Origin: Anticarsia gemmatalis
Taxonomy: Eukaryota; Arthropoda; Insecta; Lepidoptera; Erebidae
Assembly (NCBI RefSeq): GCF_050436995.1
Contig: NC_134758.1
Coordinates: forward strand, 310,001 to 374,000
Length of the DNA stretch: 64,000 nucleotides
Direction: 5' to 3'
Made by a program: the position numbers and the translations under genes. This document shows positions 23,473-33,805 of the stretch, piece after piece (within the stretch, counting starts at the first letter, position 1; every line of letters begins with the position of its first letter). The notes below the pieces were generated by a model. The model did no database searches. It was not told where the DNA came from and was given only the letters and a program-made list of their open reading frames with translations.

Positions 23473-25879
23473 TAAGTTAGGTTTGTTCATTAGTAATTTG
23501 CAGCCGTGGTTTGCACGTTTGTGAAAGTCTCTGAGTTACGACATAAAATTTTAATGCAATAGTTAAAATAATGCATTCAAAAAATTATTTACGTATTTAT
23601 TGTTTTTTTAGGCACCATAGTTGCTTAAGTACTCATAGTGGGTCGTCACAATCTGTAACGTAGACCGAAATCATTATGACAAGCATATAAGAACCATAAC
23701 ATAGAGTCTAGTCAAGTGACTTGACTGACCCAATTAACTCAAAAAAAACAACAGCATCAAAATGTCAACATCGTTTGTGTTTTCCATCTTGTTTCAAAAA
23801 CCGTTTACGTACAGCCGTCGTCGATATCCACGAAATTGATATTTACAGGCTTTTTATGAACATTTATCGACAACGATCGTGAAATTCGTGATGGATTACC
23901 CGCCGCTTGTATTTTTGGAAATATTGAAGTGACATCGTGAAGAATGAAATGTAATTTTTCATGATATTACAATGTTAAGAGCGTTATATTTTCGCCGAGT
24001 TTCACCTTTATGATGGCATTTTCAAGCCTGTGTTATGAAAAATTGTATTGTTGAATGAATGTTTGTTTTATTCTTTGTGTGGTTTGGAGTTCAATGACCG
24101 GCTGTGGTAGTGTTATTATTACATAATGATTCCTTCCATATTACAGACAGTTTTATAATGTCAAATGCTCGCATAAAAGGTCTAAATTTTTAACACAAAT
24201 AGTCAGAGTTCTCACCAATTTTCAGTCTAAAACTATCAGTATCAACTCGATACCAAAGTTGCAAGCGGTTTGATCACTCGTTTGGAAACGTCACACGAAC
24301 AGAGTAGTCGTTTGACGTTAGTACACGGGACGTCAAACTTATCGTCCTAAACAAACCTAAGTTGAAAATCGTCCTACATTCACTATTCGGGAATTTCCAA
24401 TCAATTAGAAAGCAGGCAATCAGCGGCATTGGCTAATTACGAGTCGGCATGTATGTTGCGCGGTACGATGCGGCGCGGCACGGCACGACACGGCACGGCA
24501 CGAACTAACGAGCCTAGCCGCTAAAGCAATCAGCAATCAACGCGCACGACATCGCCAGGGCTGCCACGATGCAGTTAAATTTGTTTATTCTCGTCCGACT
24601 GTTTGTTGATTTGCTGGCTTTAGTGTCCTGCTGCTGAGGCACAGAATTCCGGAGTATTTTGACAAAATTTTGAGCTTTCATTATTTGGACACCAATACCT
24701 TATGATTATTTAAAGTGCAGTACTCTTAGTTCATTTTATCTCAACCTCGTCATTCTCTATCTGGCCATCATACCAACATTATTCTCTACCTATCCATCAT
24801 ACTTTGAGACGATATAGTTAACTTTATCCCAACAATATTCTTTTGATTTATATATGCAGTATTGCCGAGTGAATATATTAAACGGTGGTGGTTACCTTTT
24901 GCCATAAACGAATCCAGAACCGCGAGCAGAATAGTAATAACAACATCCCACAAGTGTAAACTTGCGTCAACCCTACGCGAAGTACAGCACATATGCCAAT
25001 ACACTGTACAGTGCAGTACAGTGCGGTGCAGTGCGGTGGCAGACTGTCCGCGGCACGTATTCAAATGTTTGTCGGAAGGCGTTCGTTTGCTGACCTCAGA
25101 CACCTACCACTTACACACCTACTACTATCATGTACTGATACGGCTCGACTGAGATAACGAAAAATGGATCAGAAAGGTCTCAAATCATGAAATAACTGAG
25201 TTTCGATGAATAATCAATGATAATCGTTTATTAAATAACTACATAAAGACAATAGAAGTATGACGTGACGAGCAAAACAAAACATCATAGTAATGTGGAT
25301 TTGATATTTTCTTCTACTAAGGTTGGCTTATTAAACACGGGTATAGGCGCGGTATAGCTAGCAACTAAATATCGTTGGTTTCTGAAATTATTAGTTTCGT
25401 ATCTACTGTGAATGTGTTATTCACTGCTTTGAACAACAAAACACACTAACTCCATCCTCAAAAACAGCAACATCACTCCTAATAAGAAACAGCATTACCA
25501 TTTGAACGTATCAATATTGTACATGTTCTTCAAAGAACACAAGTGGACACCTACGTCTCCGTGCCTCGAGAGTGGTCGAGAGCTGCCTACTCTATACTAC
25601 ACTACACAGTTGAATGTCATCGTGACGGCCACACAAATATTGGAACACATTTACATAAAAGTTTCGAAAAAATACTGTCTTGTCTAGGATAAGTGAGAAC
25701 AAAAGTAATATTAATGAGTAACTTTAATGTATTACTCTGACATTTTGTAATTTTATTTGCCATTTACGAGTAGATTTGCCGCTGCTCCGCAAAAGTCTCG
25801 GTAAAAAAGTTATTCCTGAGTCAAAAAAATCTTACTCGGTCTATTAACTGTGAGGATATTGCTATACTGCTCCTATAAA
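23473..25879. other. Unassigned DNA with small CG-rich repeats
   Basis: Contains short CGGCACGGCACGACACG-type runs at about 24474-24502 and GTGCAGTACAGTGCGGTG-type runs at about 25010-25038. Open frames on both strands at 24786-25152 overlap the second run and each other, and have no recognised domain. Confidence 0.4.
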
Positions 25880-25990
25880 AAAATCTAGCAGTAGCTCACA
25901 CTGCCTTAACCCACTCCCTTCTAGGTCTAACGTTCGATTCTCACACAAAGTAAGATAACAATTTGGTGCCCAATGACTAGTTAATTCTGT
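25880..25990 (+). repeat. Possible tRNA-SINE remnant
   Basis: A weak B-box-like ACGTTCGATTCTC at about 25930 follows a tRNA-like stretch (TAGCAGTAGCTCA). Too decayed to assign to a family. Confidence 0.3.
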
Positions 25991-26503
25991 CTTGTAAATT
26001 ACGTAATTAAAGTCCTTCGCTATTATCTTTACCTAAATAGCAAAGAATACTTTTTTACCCTAAACAATTAGTAATCAAAAAGGTATTTTCTTCTAAACAG
26101 AACCTTACAGAAACGCAAAAGTAAAACCACACAAGAGCTAGAACCAACAATAGTTCAGACTTTAGCCTGAAACTTATACCAATAAACTTGTAGAGGCGAC
26201 ACGCAGTACAATTGGTCACGGCACGCGACTGCACAATACTGTGAGAGCTCTACAACTTTCCACACACTACTTGTTCAAAGTATCACGTTTAAAATGATAG
26301 CATTTTGTGCAACGATATCGTTTGTGTTTCCACTTTGCAGTTTCAATGTGTTGTGGATATTTGAATGAAGTATTTTTGAGTACCTACCTATAGTGGTTTT
26401 ATCGACAAGCCTGTATTCAATGCCTGTTTCAGACTGAACTCCACTACACAGATACGATTTGCAATTTAATAACATCTTAGGTTCGATAAAAAAAAGAATA
26501 GAA
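25991..26503. other. Unassigned DNA left of the LINE insertion
   Basis: A minus-strand open frame at 26275-26517 ends exactly where the LINE inserted. Removing the insertion does not extend it into a longer frame on the far side, so it is not a disrupted gene. Confidence 0.4.
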
Positions 26504-26517
26504 TAAGCGATATTCAA
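26504..26517 (+). repeat. 14-bp target-site duplication (left)
   Basis: TAAGCGATATTCAA here and again at 28798-28811, identical in all 14 positions. Confidence 0.9.
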
Positions 26518-26555
26518 TCTACAGAGCCTGTATAGCTTTCAAATACATACCCAAA

Positions 26556-27317
26556 TTGTGGAGAGAAGCAAAGGTAGTTTTCCTCCCCAAACCGGGTAAG
26601 GAGGACTACACTCATGCCAAAGCTTTCAGGCCAATTAGTCTTACATCATTCCTTTTAAAAACACTGGAAAGACTTGTAGACATATACCTAAGGGATGGAG
26701 TACTAAAGAACAACCCACTACATCCCCAACAACATGCGTATAGAAAAGGCAAATCAACAGAGTCGGCACTGCACAAGGTTGTGCACAAAATAGAATCGGC
26801 CTTTACAAACAAAGCCTCAACACTTGCCTCCTTCATAGATATAGAAGGAGCCTTTGACAAAACCATGCACAACAGCATTAAACATGCCCTACAAAGACTT
26901 AAAGTAGAACCAGTCCTAACTGGATGGATTACTGAACTAGTCAGCAAAAGGGCGGTACAGATAGTGGCAAACACCACAATGAGAGCAAAAGTGGTCAGAG
27001 GATGCCCCCAGGGAGGCGTCCTTTCACCGCTTCTATGGAACATAGTAGTTGATAGCCTCCTAACTAGTTTAAACAAAAAAGGGTACACTACTATTGGATA
27101 TGCAGATGTCCTAGCAATACTGATAAATGGGACAGCTGAAAACGTACTATGCAAAATAATGCGCTCAGCTTTTCAGATTATAGAAAACTGGTGTGAGGAA
27201 CACCAACTATCAGTAAACCCCAAAAAAAACAGAACTAATCCTTTTCACCAACAAAAGGAAGTTACCGGACCTCGAACTAACTATTTAACACCAAACTCAC
27301 CCTGTCAACTCAAGTGA
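26556..27317 (+). pseudogene. Reverse transcriptase, N-terminal part (inactive)
   Basis: The frame begins at the truncation point and carries the RT blocks in order: VVFLPKPGK and FRPISLTSFLLKTLERLVD, QHAYRKGKSTESALHKVV, a SFIDIEGAFDK palm block and GCPQGGVLSPLLWN. The active-site block reads YADVLAI where YADD is expected, so the second catalytic aspartate is valine. After SVNPKK an A run shifts the frame (about 27220-27230), and the last residues before the stop at 27317 are out of frame. It cannot be a working polymerase by itself. It belongs with the next entry, and both are remains of the same protein. Confidence 0.85.
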
Positions 27318-28726
27318 AATATCTGGGCATGGTTCTTGACAACAAGTTGAACTGGGCGAGTCATATTGAAGCAAAAACTAGGAAGGCCTGCATAGCGTTC
27401 GGCCAGTGTAGAAGAATGGTTGGTAACAAATGGGGTCTCAACCCAAACATAACACTCTGGCTATACACATCAGTTATCAGACCTTCTATCACCTACTGAT
27501 CAGTTGTATGGTGGCCCAGAACACAACTGACAACGGTAAAAACAAAACTCCAGAGCACACAACGCCTAGCATGTGTAGCCACCACTGGATGCATGAAAAC
27601 CACTCCATCAAATGCACTTGAGTACCTCCTAAACCTTAGGCCCTTAGATTTGGTTATACAGGAGGAGGCACAAGCGGCTGCCTTAAGACTAAAAGCAAAC
27701 GGGCTATGGCAGCAGAACCCAGAAACAACACACACCAAAATTCTGCAAGGTATCCTGAAGGAAATACCACTTCTCGATGCACCTACAAATAAAACGCCAT
27801 GTCACCATGTTTTTGACAGAAGATACAATATCCAACTCAAAGAGGAATCTAAAGATGACTCTGGCATCAACGAAGTTAGGATATACACTGACGGATCCAA
27901 AACCGCACTTGGTACAGGAGCCGGCGTCTTCTCGAACGATCTAAATATCAAAATATCAGCCACCCTAGACAAACTAAATACAATCTTCCAAGCAGAATGT
28001 ATAGGAATCACTAAGGCAGCACAAGCAGTCGCAGCCAGAGATGTCAGAGACTTTAAAATAAAAATTGTCTCGGACAGTGCATCCATGCTACAAGCCTTAC
28101 AAAATAACGTTATAACATCTGCCCTTGTTCTGGAATGCCATAATGCGCTCCAGGCTATTGCACGTACGAACACGGTTACCCTGCAATGGATCAAAGGGCA
28201 CAGCAACTCAATGGGAAACGATGCAGCTGATGAACTAGCTAAAAGGGGATCAAATGGAACAGTACTTGGACCGGAACCACTACTGCCTATCCCCCAAGCA
28301 CAAATTAAATCTTGGCTGAACAGAAACACCGAAGCGAAACACCTAAAAGAATGGAACAACAGCAAAGGTTGCAGGCAAACTAAGGCTGCAGTTCCGGTGG
28401 CACCTAAGAATCTTGCCCGCAACCTTATCAGTCTAAAAAGGGACAAAATACGCAAGGTAATATGAATCCTAACCGGCCATTGTTCCCTAAACAAACATCT
28501 ATGTACAATAGGTGTGACGGACAGCCCTCTGTGCAGAGGATGCATGGAGGCAGAGGAAACATGTACTTGTGGAATGCAACAGCGTGGCGGACCAACGAGC
28601 GCGAACAAAAATATTGACAACAACACTCCAGGAAGCCTGCAGCAACTTGAAAAAGCTACTGAAGTTCTGGGAGGAACTAGGATGGCTGGAGTGAGGGTGA
28701 ATCAACGCAACAATGAGAGAGGGTAG
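27308..28726 (+). pseudogene. RT thumb, RNase H and C-terminal region (with stops)
   Basis: In one frame the sequence continues with KYLGMVLDNKLNW (RT thumb), breaks at a TGA at 27497-27499, continues through LDLVIQEEAQAAALRLKANG, and reaches a complete RNase H at about 27880-28260: YTDGS, FQAEC, VSDSAS and GNDAADELA supply the four acidic residues. A second in-frame TGA at 28463-28465 is followed by ILTGHCSLNKHL and LCRGCMEAEE, the usual C-terminal Cys-rich region of this type of element, here corrupted towards the end. RNase H would remove the RNA template during copying. Two stops and the frameshift make it a pseudogene. Confidence 0.85.
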
Positions 28727-28777
28727 ATACACGCACAAAGGCCCATTTAAGAGGCTAAGTGCGGAAAAAGCCCAGGA

Positions 28778-28797
28778 AACCTAACCTAACCCTAACC
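28778..28797 (+). repeat. CCTAA-type 3' tail
   Basis: The element ends in imperfect CCTAA units, the complement of the TTAGG insect telomere repeat, immediately before the target-site duplication. It replaces poly(A) as the 3' tail. Whether it reflects telomeric origin or just the family's own tail cannot be told from one copy. Confidence 0.7.
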
Positions 28798-28811
28798 TAA
28801 GCGATATTCAA
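28798..28811 (+). repeat. 14-bp target-site duplication (right)
   Basis: Second copy of TAAGCGATATTCAA. Confidence 0.9.
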
Positions 28812-29406
28812 AACTGCTGCAAGGGTAGTTGACAGTCGTCACGTAAACATAAGCTCCGTATTTAAAGTGTGTTAAAAATATAAAACTGTGATTCGAAAGT
28901 GAATAGACATAATTTCCTAGTGACTCAGTACCTAATAATGACCATAAAGTGTTGGTAAAACGATATATACAGTACAATAAAAGTTATATCACTTCGACAA
29001 TTTTACATAAAAGTGCAGTGTTAACAAACAAAAATAAACAATAAACTACTAGTTATCATTAAACATAACAATAAATACAACAACAAACAGATTTCATACC
29101 AAATAATATCAATAAAGTGTTTAAAAATCTATGCTAAAAGTAAATCTCAAGAAGTGAAAAAGTGATCCGTTTATTTTATTTGAATGTCGTGAACCTCAAA
29201 TGAACTGACCAATCACAACAATTTTCGTACTTAGTAAGCGCACCTAGAAACCAAAGATCAATTTCGCTTATATCGGAACCAATCTCCGTGGCGCATTGAA
29301 TGAACCTTCAGGTTTACGCATACAGGCACTCGTTGTCGCGCGTTCGAACCTCGCTAGCTGCGATAACTTTTTGTGATTCTTAAAATTGTTAATTCATTAT
29401 CTTACA

Positions 29407-30522
29407 ATGAACTTCTTTGGAAATATCACTCAACGACGTCAGCGCCAACGCAGACATTCGGATACAATTGATACAAATAACGACTCAAACATAACTACTG
29501 ATTTAAATTGTACCACTAGCAATAGCTTGCCGGAAATGTCAGACGAAGAGCATTGCGATGAAGTTACACAACTACAGAAAAAAATAAAGGAATTAACATT
29601 AGATTTAGAGGCAGCACACGCAGAAGTGGAGACTTTAAACTTAGAAAATACTCAACTTAAGAACACTATCGATGATCTAACTAGAAAGAAAAATATCTAT
29701 AAAAAGATTACAACTGATATAGTAAGCGATAACAGTTCATCTCCAATAACTAGTAAGAAAAGAAGAAATAAAACAAACGCTATAAATAGCAGCCCACAGA
29801 CAACTCCAAAGACTGCAAAAACCAAACAAAACTATTTGACCTCGCATATCGCTGACAAATCAACGCAAGATGATACTCAGATAATGACGAACCTTCAAGG
29901 CAATAAAAATCATTCGATAAAAAAGAACAACAAAGAACGGAATAACTTGTGTATAATTAGCAATAATAAAAGGAATAGATTAAGTAACTTAATTGAGGAC
30001 ACTTTTCATACATTTAATTATTGCCACTATTTATATCCAGGCGGTAATATTCATCAAATGTTACTCGGCATCGATAATAAAATAAAAAACTTTAACAAAA
30101 ATGACTATTGTGTTATAATGATGGGAGAAATGGACTTCATAAGGACTGAAAATTATCACGACATTATATTTCTTATTAGAGAAACCATTGAAAGAATAAA
30201 GAACACCAATGTGATAATTTGCCTTCCGACCTACAGATTTGGCAACTACACTATCTATAACACTAGAATAGAAACTTTTAATCATCTCCTATATCTAGAC
30301 AACTTAACTTACGAATATGCCTATTTACTGGACTCAAATGCAGAATTAACTTGCGGATATGAAATGTTTTCTGTGCAACAAGGACACATAAATGGAACAG
30401 GAATGAAGAATATTTTAACTAATCTAAAGAGGACCATAATTGAGATCGAGACCGAAAATAACGAGACAATACATCATTCTTCCAGCTCAGAAATGAAGCA
30501 GCCAGACACGTTTTTTCTATAA
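29407..30522 (+). CDS. CR1-like LINE ORF1 protein
   Basis: A protein of 371 residues from ATG 29407 (an in-frame TTG 21 nt upstream is not needed). Residues 1-45 are basic then polar; 47-100 form a heptad-rich coiled coil (LQKKIKELTLDLEAAHAEVE); 101-178 are Lys/Asn/Thr-rich and probably disordered, fit for nucleic-acid binding; 180-350 resemble an SGNH/GDSL-type esterase fold, with CIISNN at block I, YCVIMMGEMDF at block III (usually GxND) and GHINGTG near residue 327 where the catalytic His normally lies. ORF1 proteins of the CR1/L2 group carry such a domain; its role there is not settled, and RNA binding and particle formation are the accepted jobs of ORF1. The block I nucleophile region has Asn where a Asp-Ser pair is usual, so catalysis is doubtful. 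No zinc knuckle is seen. ORF2 follows after 13 nt in another frame. Confidence 0.85.
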   Translation: MNFFGNITQRRQRQRRHSDTIDTNNDSNITTDLNCTTSNSLPEMSDEEHCDEVTQLQKKIKELTLDLEAAHAEVETLNLENTQLKNTIDDLTRKKNIYKKITTDIVSDNSSSPITSKKRRNKTNAINSSPQTTPKTAKTKQNYLTSHIADKSTQDDTQIMTNLQGNKNHSIKKNNKERNNLCIISNNKRNRLSNLIEDTFHTFNYCHYLYPGGNIHQMLLGIDNKIKNFNKNDYCVIMMGEMDFIRTENYHDIIFLIRETIERIKNTNVIICLPTYRFGNYTIYNTRIETFNHLLYLDNLTYEYAYLLDSNAELTCGYEMFSVQQGHINGTGMKNILTNLKRTIIEIETENNETIHHSSSSEMKQPDTFFL

Positions 30523-30535
30523 GTATTTGATTATT

Positions 30536-33376
30536 ATGCATCAAAACATTGCGGGACTCATCAACAAAGCAGATCACTTAACTCTGCACCTGCAAGAGTT
30601 AACTGAACAAAAAAATAGTATTGACATTGTTTGCATTACCGAACACTTTATTGAGCGAGGACACGAGGAGCTTCTTTCGGTACCTAACTATAAATTAGCC
30701 ACACACTACGCACGAAGTACCAAAAGAGGAGGAGCTTGTATCCTGGTAAGACATGGTATTCAATACAAAGACCTTAAAGAAATCAGTAAAATGTCAATTG
30801 AAGGCGCTGTCGAGGTTTGTGCAATTGAAGTAATACCTCATAATATAATTATTATTTGCATGTACAGAGTACCCAAGTTAAATAATTTGCAGGTTTTCTT
30901 CTCTAGATTGGATATTATTTTATGTAAATACTGTTACAACTCGAACCTAAAGGTAATTTTATGTGGCGATTTTAATATTAACATTTTAAAACAGGATAAG
31001 TTATCTGTTGAGTTTACCAGTTTCCTATTAAAGTACAATCTTAGTTTACAAATTAATCAACCTACCAGACTACAAAGCAATACCTGCATTGACAATTTTG
31101 CACATAACATTTCACGAAAATGTACCCATGGCATTCTTGACTTACATATGTCGGATCACACCGCACAAACTTTAAAGATTCCTGTAAAGAAAACATATTC
31201 TATCACAAGTTGGAATGTAAAGGTACGCGACTATAGTAATGAAAACTTGTTAAAATTCAAGGATTGTTTAAAATCGATTTCTTTTTCTGATGTCTATCTC
31301 ACTAAGGACCCTAATGTAGCATATAACAACTTTTTAGTAATGTTCCAATTATTTTATAATTTATGTTTCCCCATTATATCAAAAAAAAGAAAATTAATTC
31401 AGAATCCTAATTGGTTAACACCTGGTATTAGACGATGTAGCCAAAGAAAAAGGCAGCTTTTGTGGCATCATAGATTAAATCCAATAAAGACAAATGTGAC
31501 GAAACTAAAAGAATATTCAGCTCGACTTAAGAAAATAATAAAATTGACTCAATTAGCAAAAAATAACCACAAAATCGTAACTGCGTATAATAAATCGAAA
31601 ATGACATGGAAAATAATCAATGAAAACAGAAGTAACTCTCCTCCAGAGTGCATTACAGAGATAAATTATGACGGAGCTCAATTCACTACACCCAAAGACA
31701 TAGCAAATGCGTTTAACGACTACTTCATAGACCAAGCAGAAAAACTATCTCCAGGTTCTACACGACTGACTGACAATAAAATAAATTTCTGTACACAGTC
31801 AATGTTTTTAGCTCCTATCATACCAGATGAAGTAAATAGAATTATAAAAGATTTAAAAAATAAAAATAGTGTAGGATACGATGATATTTTGACAAAGGTC
31901 TTAAAGTATGTAGCAGAAGTAATATCTGATCCTCTTAGCTACATAATAAATTTAAGTATTGAATCTGGGATCTACCCTGATAAGCTTAAACCTACAATAA
32001 TTAAACCTTTATTTAAAAAAGACGATACGAAAGACATTAAAAATTACAGGCCCATAGCTCTTATTCCAATAATATCCAAGATATTCGAAAAGTGGATCTA
32101 TAGATCCATAGATGGATATTTGAACAAACATAATATACTTGTTAAAGAACAAAAAGGATTTAGGAAAGGTCATTCGATAAATATGGCAATATATGACTTT
32201 CTTAATGACATCACAGCTAACATGAATGATAGAATCCCAATATCAGCAGTATATATGGATATGACCAAGGCATTTGACCTGGTCAACCATGACCTACTGC
32301 TGAGTAAATTAAATGCCTACGGTATAAGGGGTAATGTGTTGGCACTCATAAATTCTTATTTAAAAAATAGAACACAATGTACAGAAATTAGTCGAGTATC
32401 TAAATTTAATAAAACCGTTATAAAATATATATCTAGTGAGCGAATAATAACTTGTGGAGTCCCACAAGGCAGTGTGCTAGGGCCTTTATTATTTCTAATA
32501 TATATAAATGACTTTCCCCGGAATATACCCTATCCTATGACATTGTTTGCTGACGATAGCACTTTAATTGTTAAACGTGACATTAATAATATGGACTTTG
32601 AGACTGACATAATCAATGCATTGGGCCAAGCCGTTAACTGGTTAGAACAGAATAACTTAATTATCAATTTAAATAAAACAAAACTTATGAATTTCCGTCA
32701 AAGAGCAGCTAATTCGAAACTAAATGTAATATTTCAGAATGAGAACATAGAAGAAGTTACAAATATTAAATTTTTAGGCTTAACAATCGACAATCAACTT
32801 AATTGGAAACAACACACTTCCTTATTGGTTAAAAAGGTCAGTAAATTTGCTTTTGCATTGTACAAATTAAAAAAAGTTGTGAATCGAGCAGCGGCAGTTA
32901 CTGCATATTATGGATATGTCGATTCTATATTACGCTACGGAGTTATGTTCTGGGGCAACTCCTGCAATAAAGAAACGGTGTTTAAATCACAAAAAAGATG
33001 CATTAGGGCTATTACCGGTATAGACAAAACTGAAAGCTGTAAACCTTATTTCCTATCGTTAAGAATATTGACTTTACCTTGTTTATACATTTTTGAAACT
33101 GCTTTATTTGTCAAAAGGAATATGTATTTATTTAGAAAAGTATCTGAACAGCGATACAAAACTATAAGAAAAGAGTACAGACATGAATTATGTGTTCGTC
33201 CTTCAAAGACCGCCTTAATGCATAAAAGCATACTTTGTATGGCCCCAAAAATATTTAATAAGTTACCAAATGCAATAAAAGATTTATCTATAATTCAGTT
33301 TAAGAAAACGTTACGATATTTATTACAAGAAAAATGTTATTATACCATTGACGAATTCTTTAATGATAAATTCTAA
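30536..33376 (+). CDS. CR1-like LINE ORF2: endonuclease and reverse transcriptase
   Basis: 946 residues from ATG 30536; the frame is also open from TTG 30527. The N-terminal APE-type endonuclease (1-215) shows NIAG, CITEHF, the GDFNIN block near residue 143 and the SDH block near 205, which would nick the target DNA. The RT occupies about residues 420-780: NSVGYDDI, YRPIALIPIISKIFEKW near 504, GFRKGHS, YMDMTKAFDLVNHDLL, GVPQGSVLGPLLFLIYINDF near 641 and the active site FADDSTLI near 671. The thumb has LGLTIDNQLNWKQH. A C-terminal region of about 160 residues follows, with RYGVMFWG and CIRAITG as in other CR1-like proteins. All catalytic residues are present and there is no stop or frameshift. 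It would copy its own RNA at the nicked target together with ORF1. Downstream re-initiation is likely, given the 13-nt gap after ORF1. Confidence 0.95.
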   Translation: MHQNIAGLINKADHLTLHLQELTEQKNSIDIVCITEHFIERGHEELLSVPNYKLATHYARSTKRGGACILVRHGIQYKDLKEISKMSIEGAVEVCAIEVIPHNIIIICMYRVPKLNNLQVFFSRLDIILCKYCYNSNLKVILCGDFNINILKQDKLSVEFTSFLLKYNLSLQINQPTRLQSNTCIDNFAHNISRKCTHGILDLHMSDHTAQTLKIPVKKTYSITSWNVKVRDYSNENLLKFKDCLKSISFSDVYLTKDPNVAYNNFLVMFQLFYNLCFPIISKKRKLIQNPNWLTPGIRRCSQRKRQLLWHHRLNPIKTNVTKLKEYSARLKKIIKLTQLAKNNHKIVTAYNKSKMTWKIINENRSNSPPECITEINYDGAQFTTPKDIANAFNDYFIDQAEKLSPGSTRLTDNKINFCTQSMFLAPIIPDEVNRIIKDLKNKNSVGYDDILTKVLKYVAEVISDPLSYIINLSIESGIYPDKLKPTIIKPLFKKDDTKDIKNYRPIALIPIISKIFEKWIYRSIDGYLNKHNILVKEQKGFRKGHSINMAIYDFLNDITANMNDRIPISAVYMDMTKAFDLVNHDLLLSKLNAYGIRGNVLALINSYLKNRTQCTEISRVSKFNKTVIKYISSERIITCGVPQGSVLGPLLFLIYINDFPRNIPYPMTLFADDSTLIVKRDINNMDFETDIINALGQAVNWLEQNNLIINLNKTKLMNFRQRAANSKLNVIFQNENIEEVTNIKFLGLTIDNQLNWKQHTSLLVKKVSKFAFALYKLKKVVNRAAAVTAYYGYVDSILRYGVMFWGNSCNKETVFKSQKRCIRAITGIDKTESCKPYFLSLRILTLPCLYIFETALFVKRNMYLFRKVSEQRYKTIRKEYRHELCVRPSKTALMHKSILCMAPKIFNKLPNAIKDLSIIQFKKTLRYLLQEKCYYTIDEFFNDKF

Positions 33377-33780
33377 GCTGACATTTCTATTCTGACCTTG
33401 CGTTTTTTTTTTTAATAATTTAATATAACTAGAGACATTTAATTTTACCATTGACGAATTCCTTAATGATAACAAGTAATTATTTGACATTGTGATCCAT
33501 AATATGATTTTATTTCTATATTCTAATTTCTAATTCTGTATTAATTTATCATTATTTACTATTTCTATGAATTATTGTTACCTTATCAAATAATGTTATG
33601 TTGCAATTATTTCATTTTATATTTCTGGACATGTGTAATTACTCTGACACATATATTTTGTTAAAATTAATAATTAATATAAATGTGAAACAGTGTACAC
33701 CATTATGGTAGATTTTTGAGATGCCTTCAATTATATTTAAGACCTTATGTAACATGTAACCAAAAATCACACTAATAAAT

Positions 33781-33805
33781 GAATTTGAATTTGAATTTGA
33801 ATTTG
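33781..33805 (+). repeat. GAATTT 3'-end repeats of the CR1-like LINE
   Basis: Four GAATTT units. CR1-group elements end in short tandem repeats that pair with the cDNA primer at insertion. Confidence 0.85.

Larger units (their letters stand above)
26518..28797 (+). mobile_element. 5'-truncated non-LTR retrotransposon (RT + RNase H)
   Basis: A 2280-bp insertion bounded by the perfect 14-bp duplication. It begins inside the reverse transcriptase region, so the endonuclease and ORF1 were lost at insertion, as in incomplete target-primed reverse transcription. It carries RT, a thumb region, a complete RNase H and a C-terminal Cys-rich segment, and ends in CCTAACCTAACCCTAACC and not in poly(A). 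RT plus RNase H places it in the I/LOA/Nimb-like part of non-LTR elements; the exact clade needs a tree. Confidence 0.9.
29200..33805 (+). mobile_element. CR1-like non-LTR retrotransposon, apparently full-length coding
   Basis: Two intact ORFs in the order ORF1-ORF2, a 3' UTR of about 400 bp and a 3' end of four GAATTT units (33781-33804) in place of poly(A), typical of CR1-group LINEs in Lepidoptera. The 5' end is not defined: an A+T-rich leader precedes a CG-richer stretch (29290-29360, with CAGGCACTCGTTGTCGCGCG) that may be the internal promoter, so 29200 is a guess. No convincing target-site duplication was found, as is usual for this group. Both frames are open from ATG to stop, so the copy is young and possibly active. 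Confidence 0.85.

Noticed and set aside
24786..25152. Overlapping frames of about 100 codons on opposite strands
   Set aside because: They overlap each other and a GTGCAGTACAG-type simple repeat; neither shows a domain.
26612..27154. 180-codon minus-strand frame
   Set aside because: Shadow of the reverse transcriptase on the plus strand; no family resemblance.
27802..28626. 274-codon minus-strand frame
   Set aside because: Shadow of the RNase H region on the plus strand.
26275..28977. Host gene on the minus strand split by the LINE (frames 28792-28977 and 26275-26517)
   Set aside because: Joining the flanks at the target-site duplication puts the two frames out of phase and meets a stop soon after, so no longer frame is restored.
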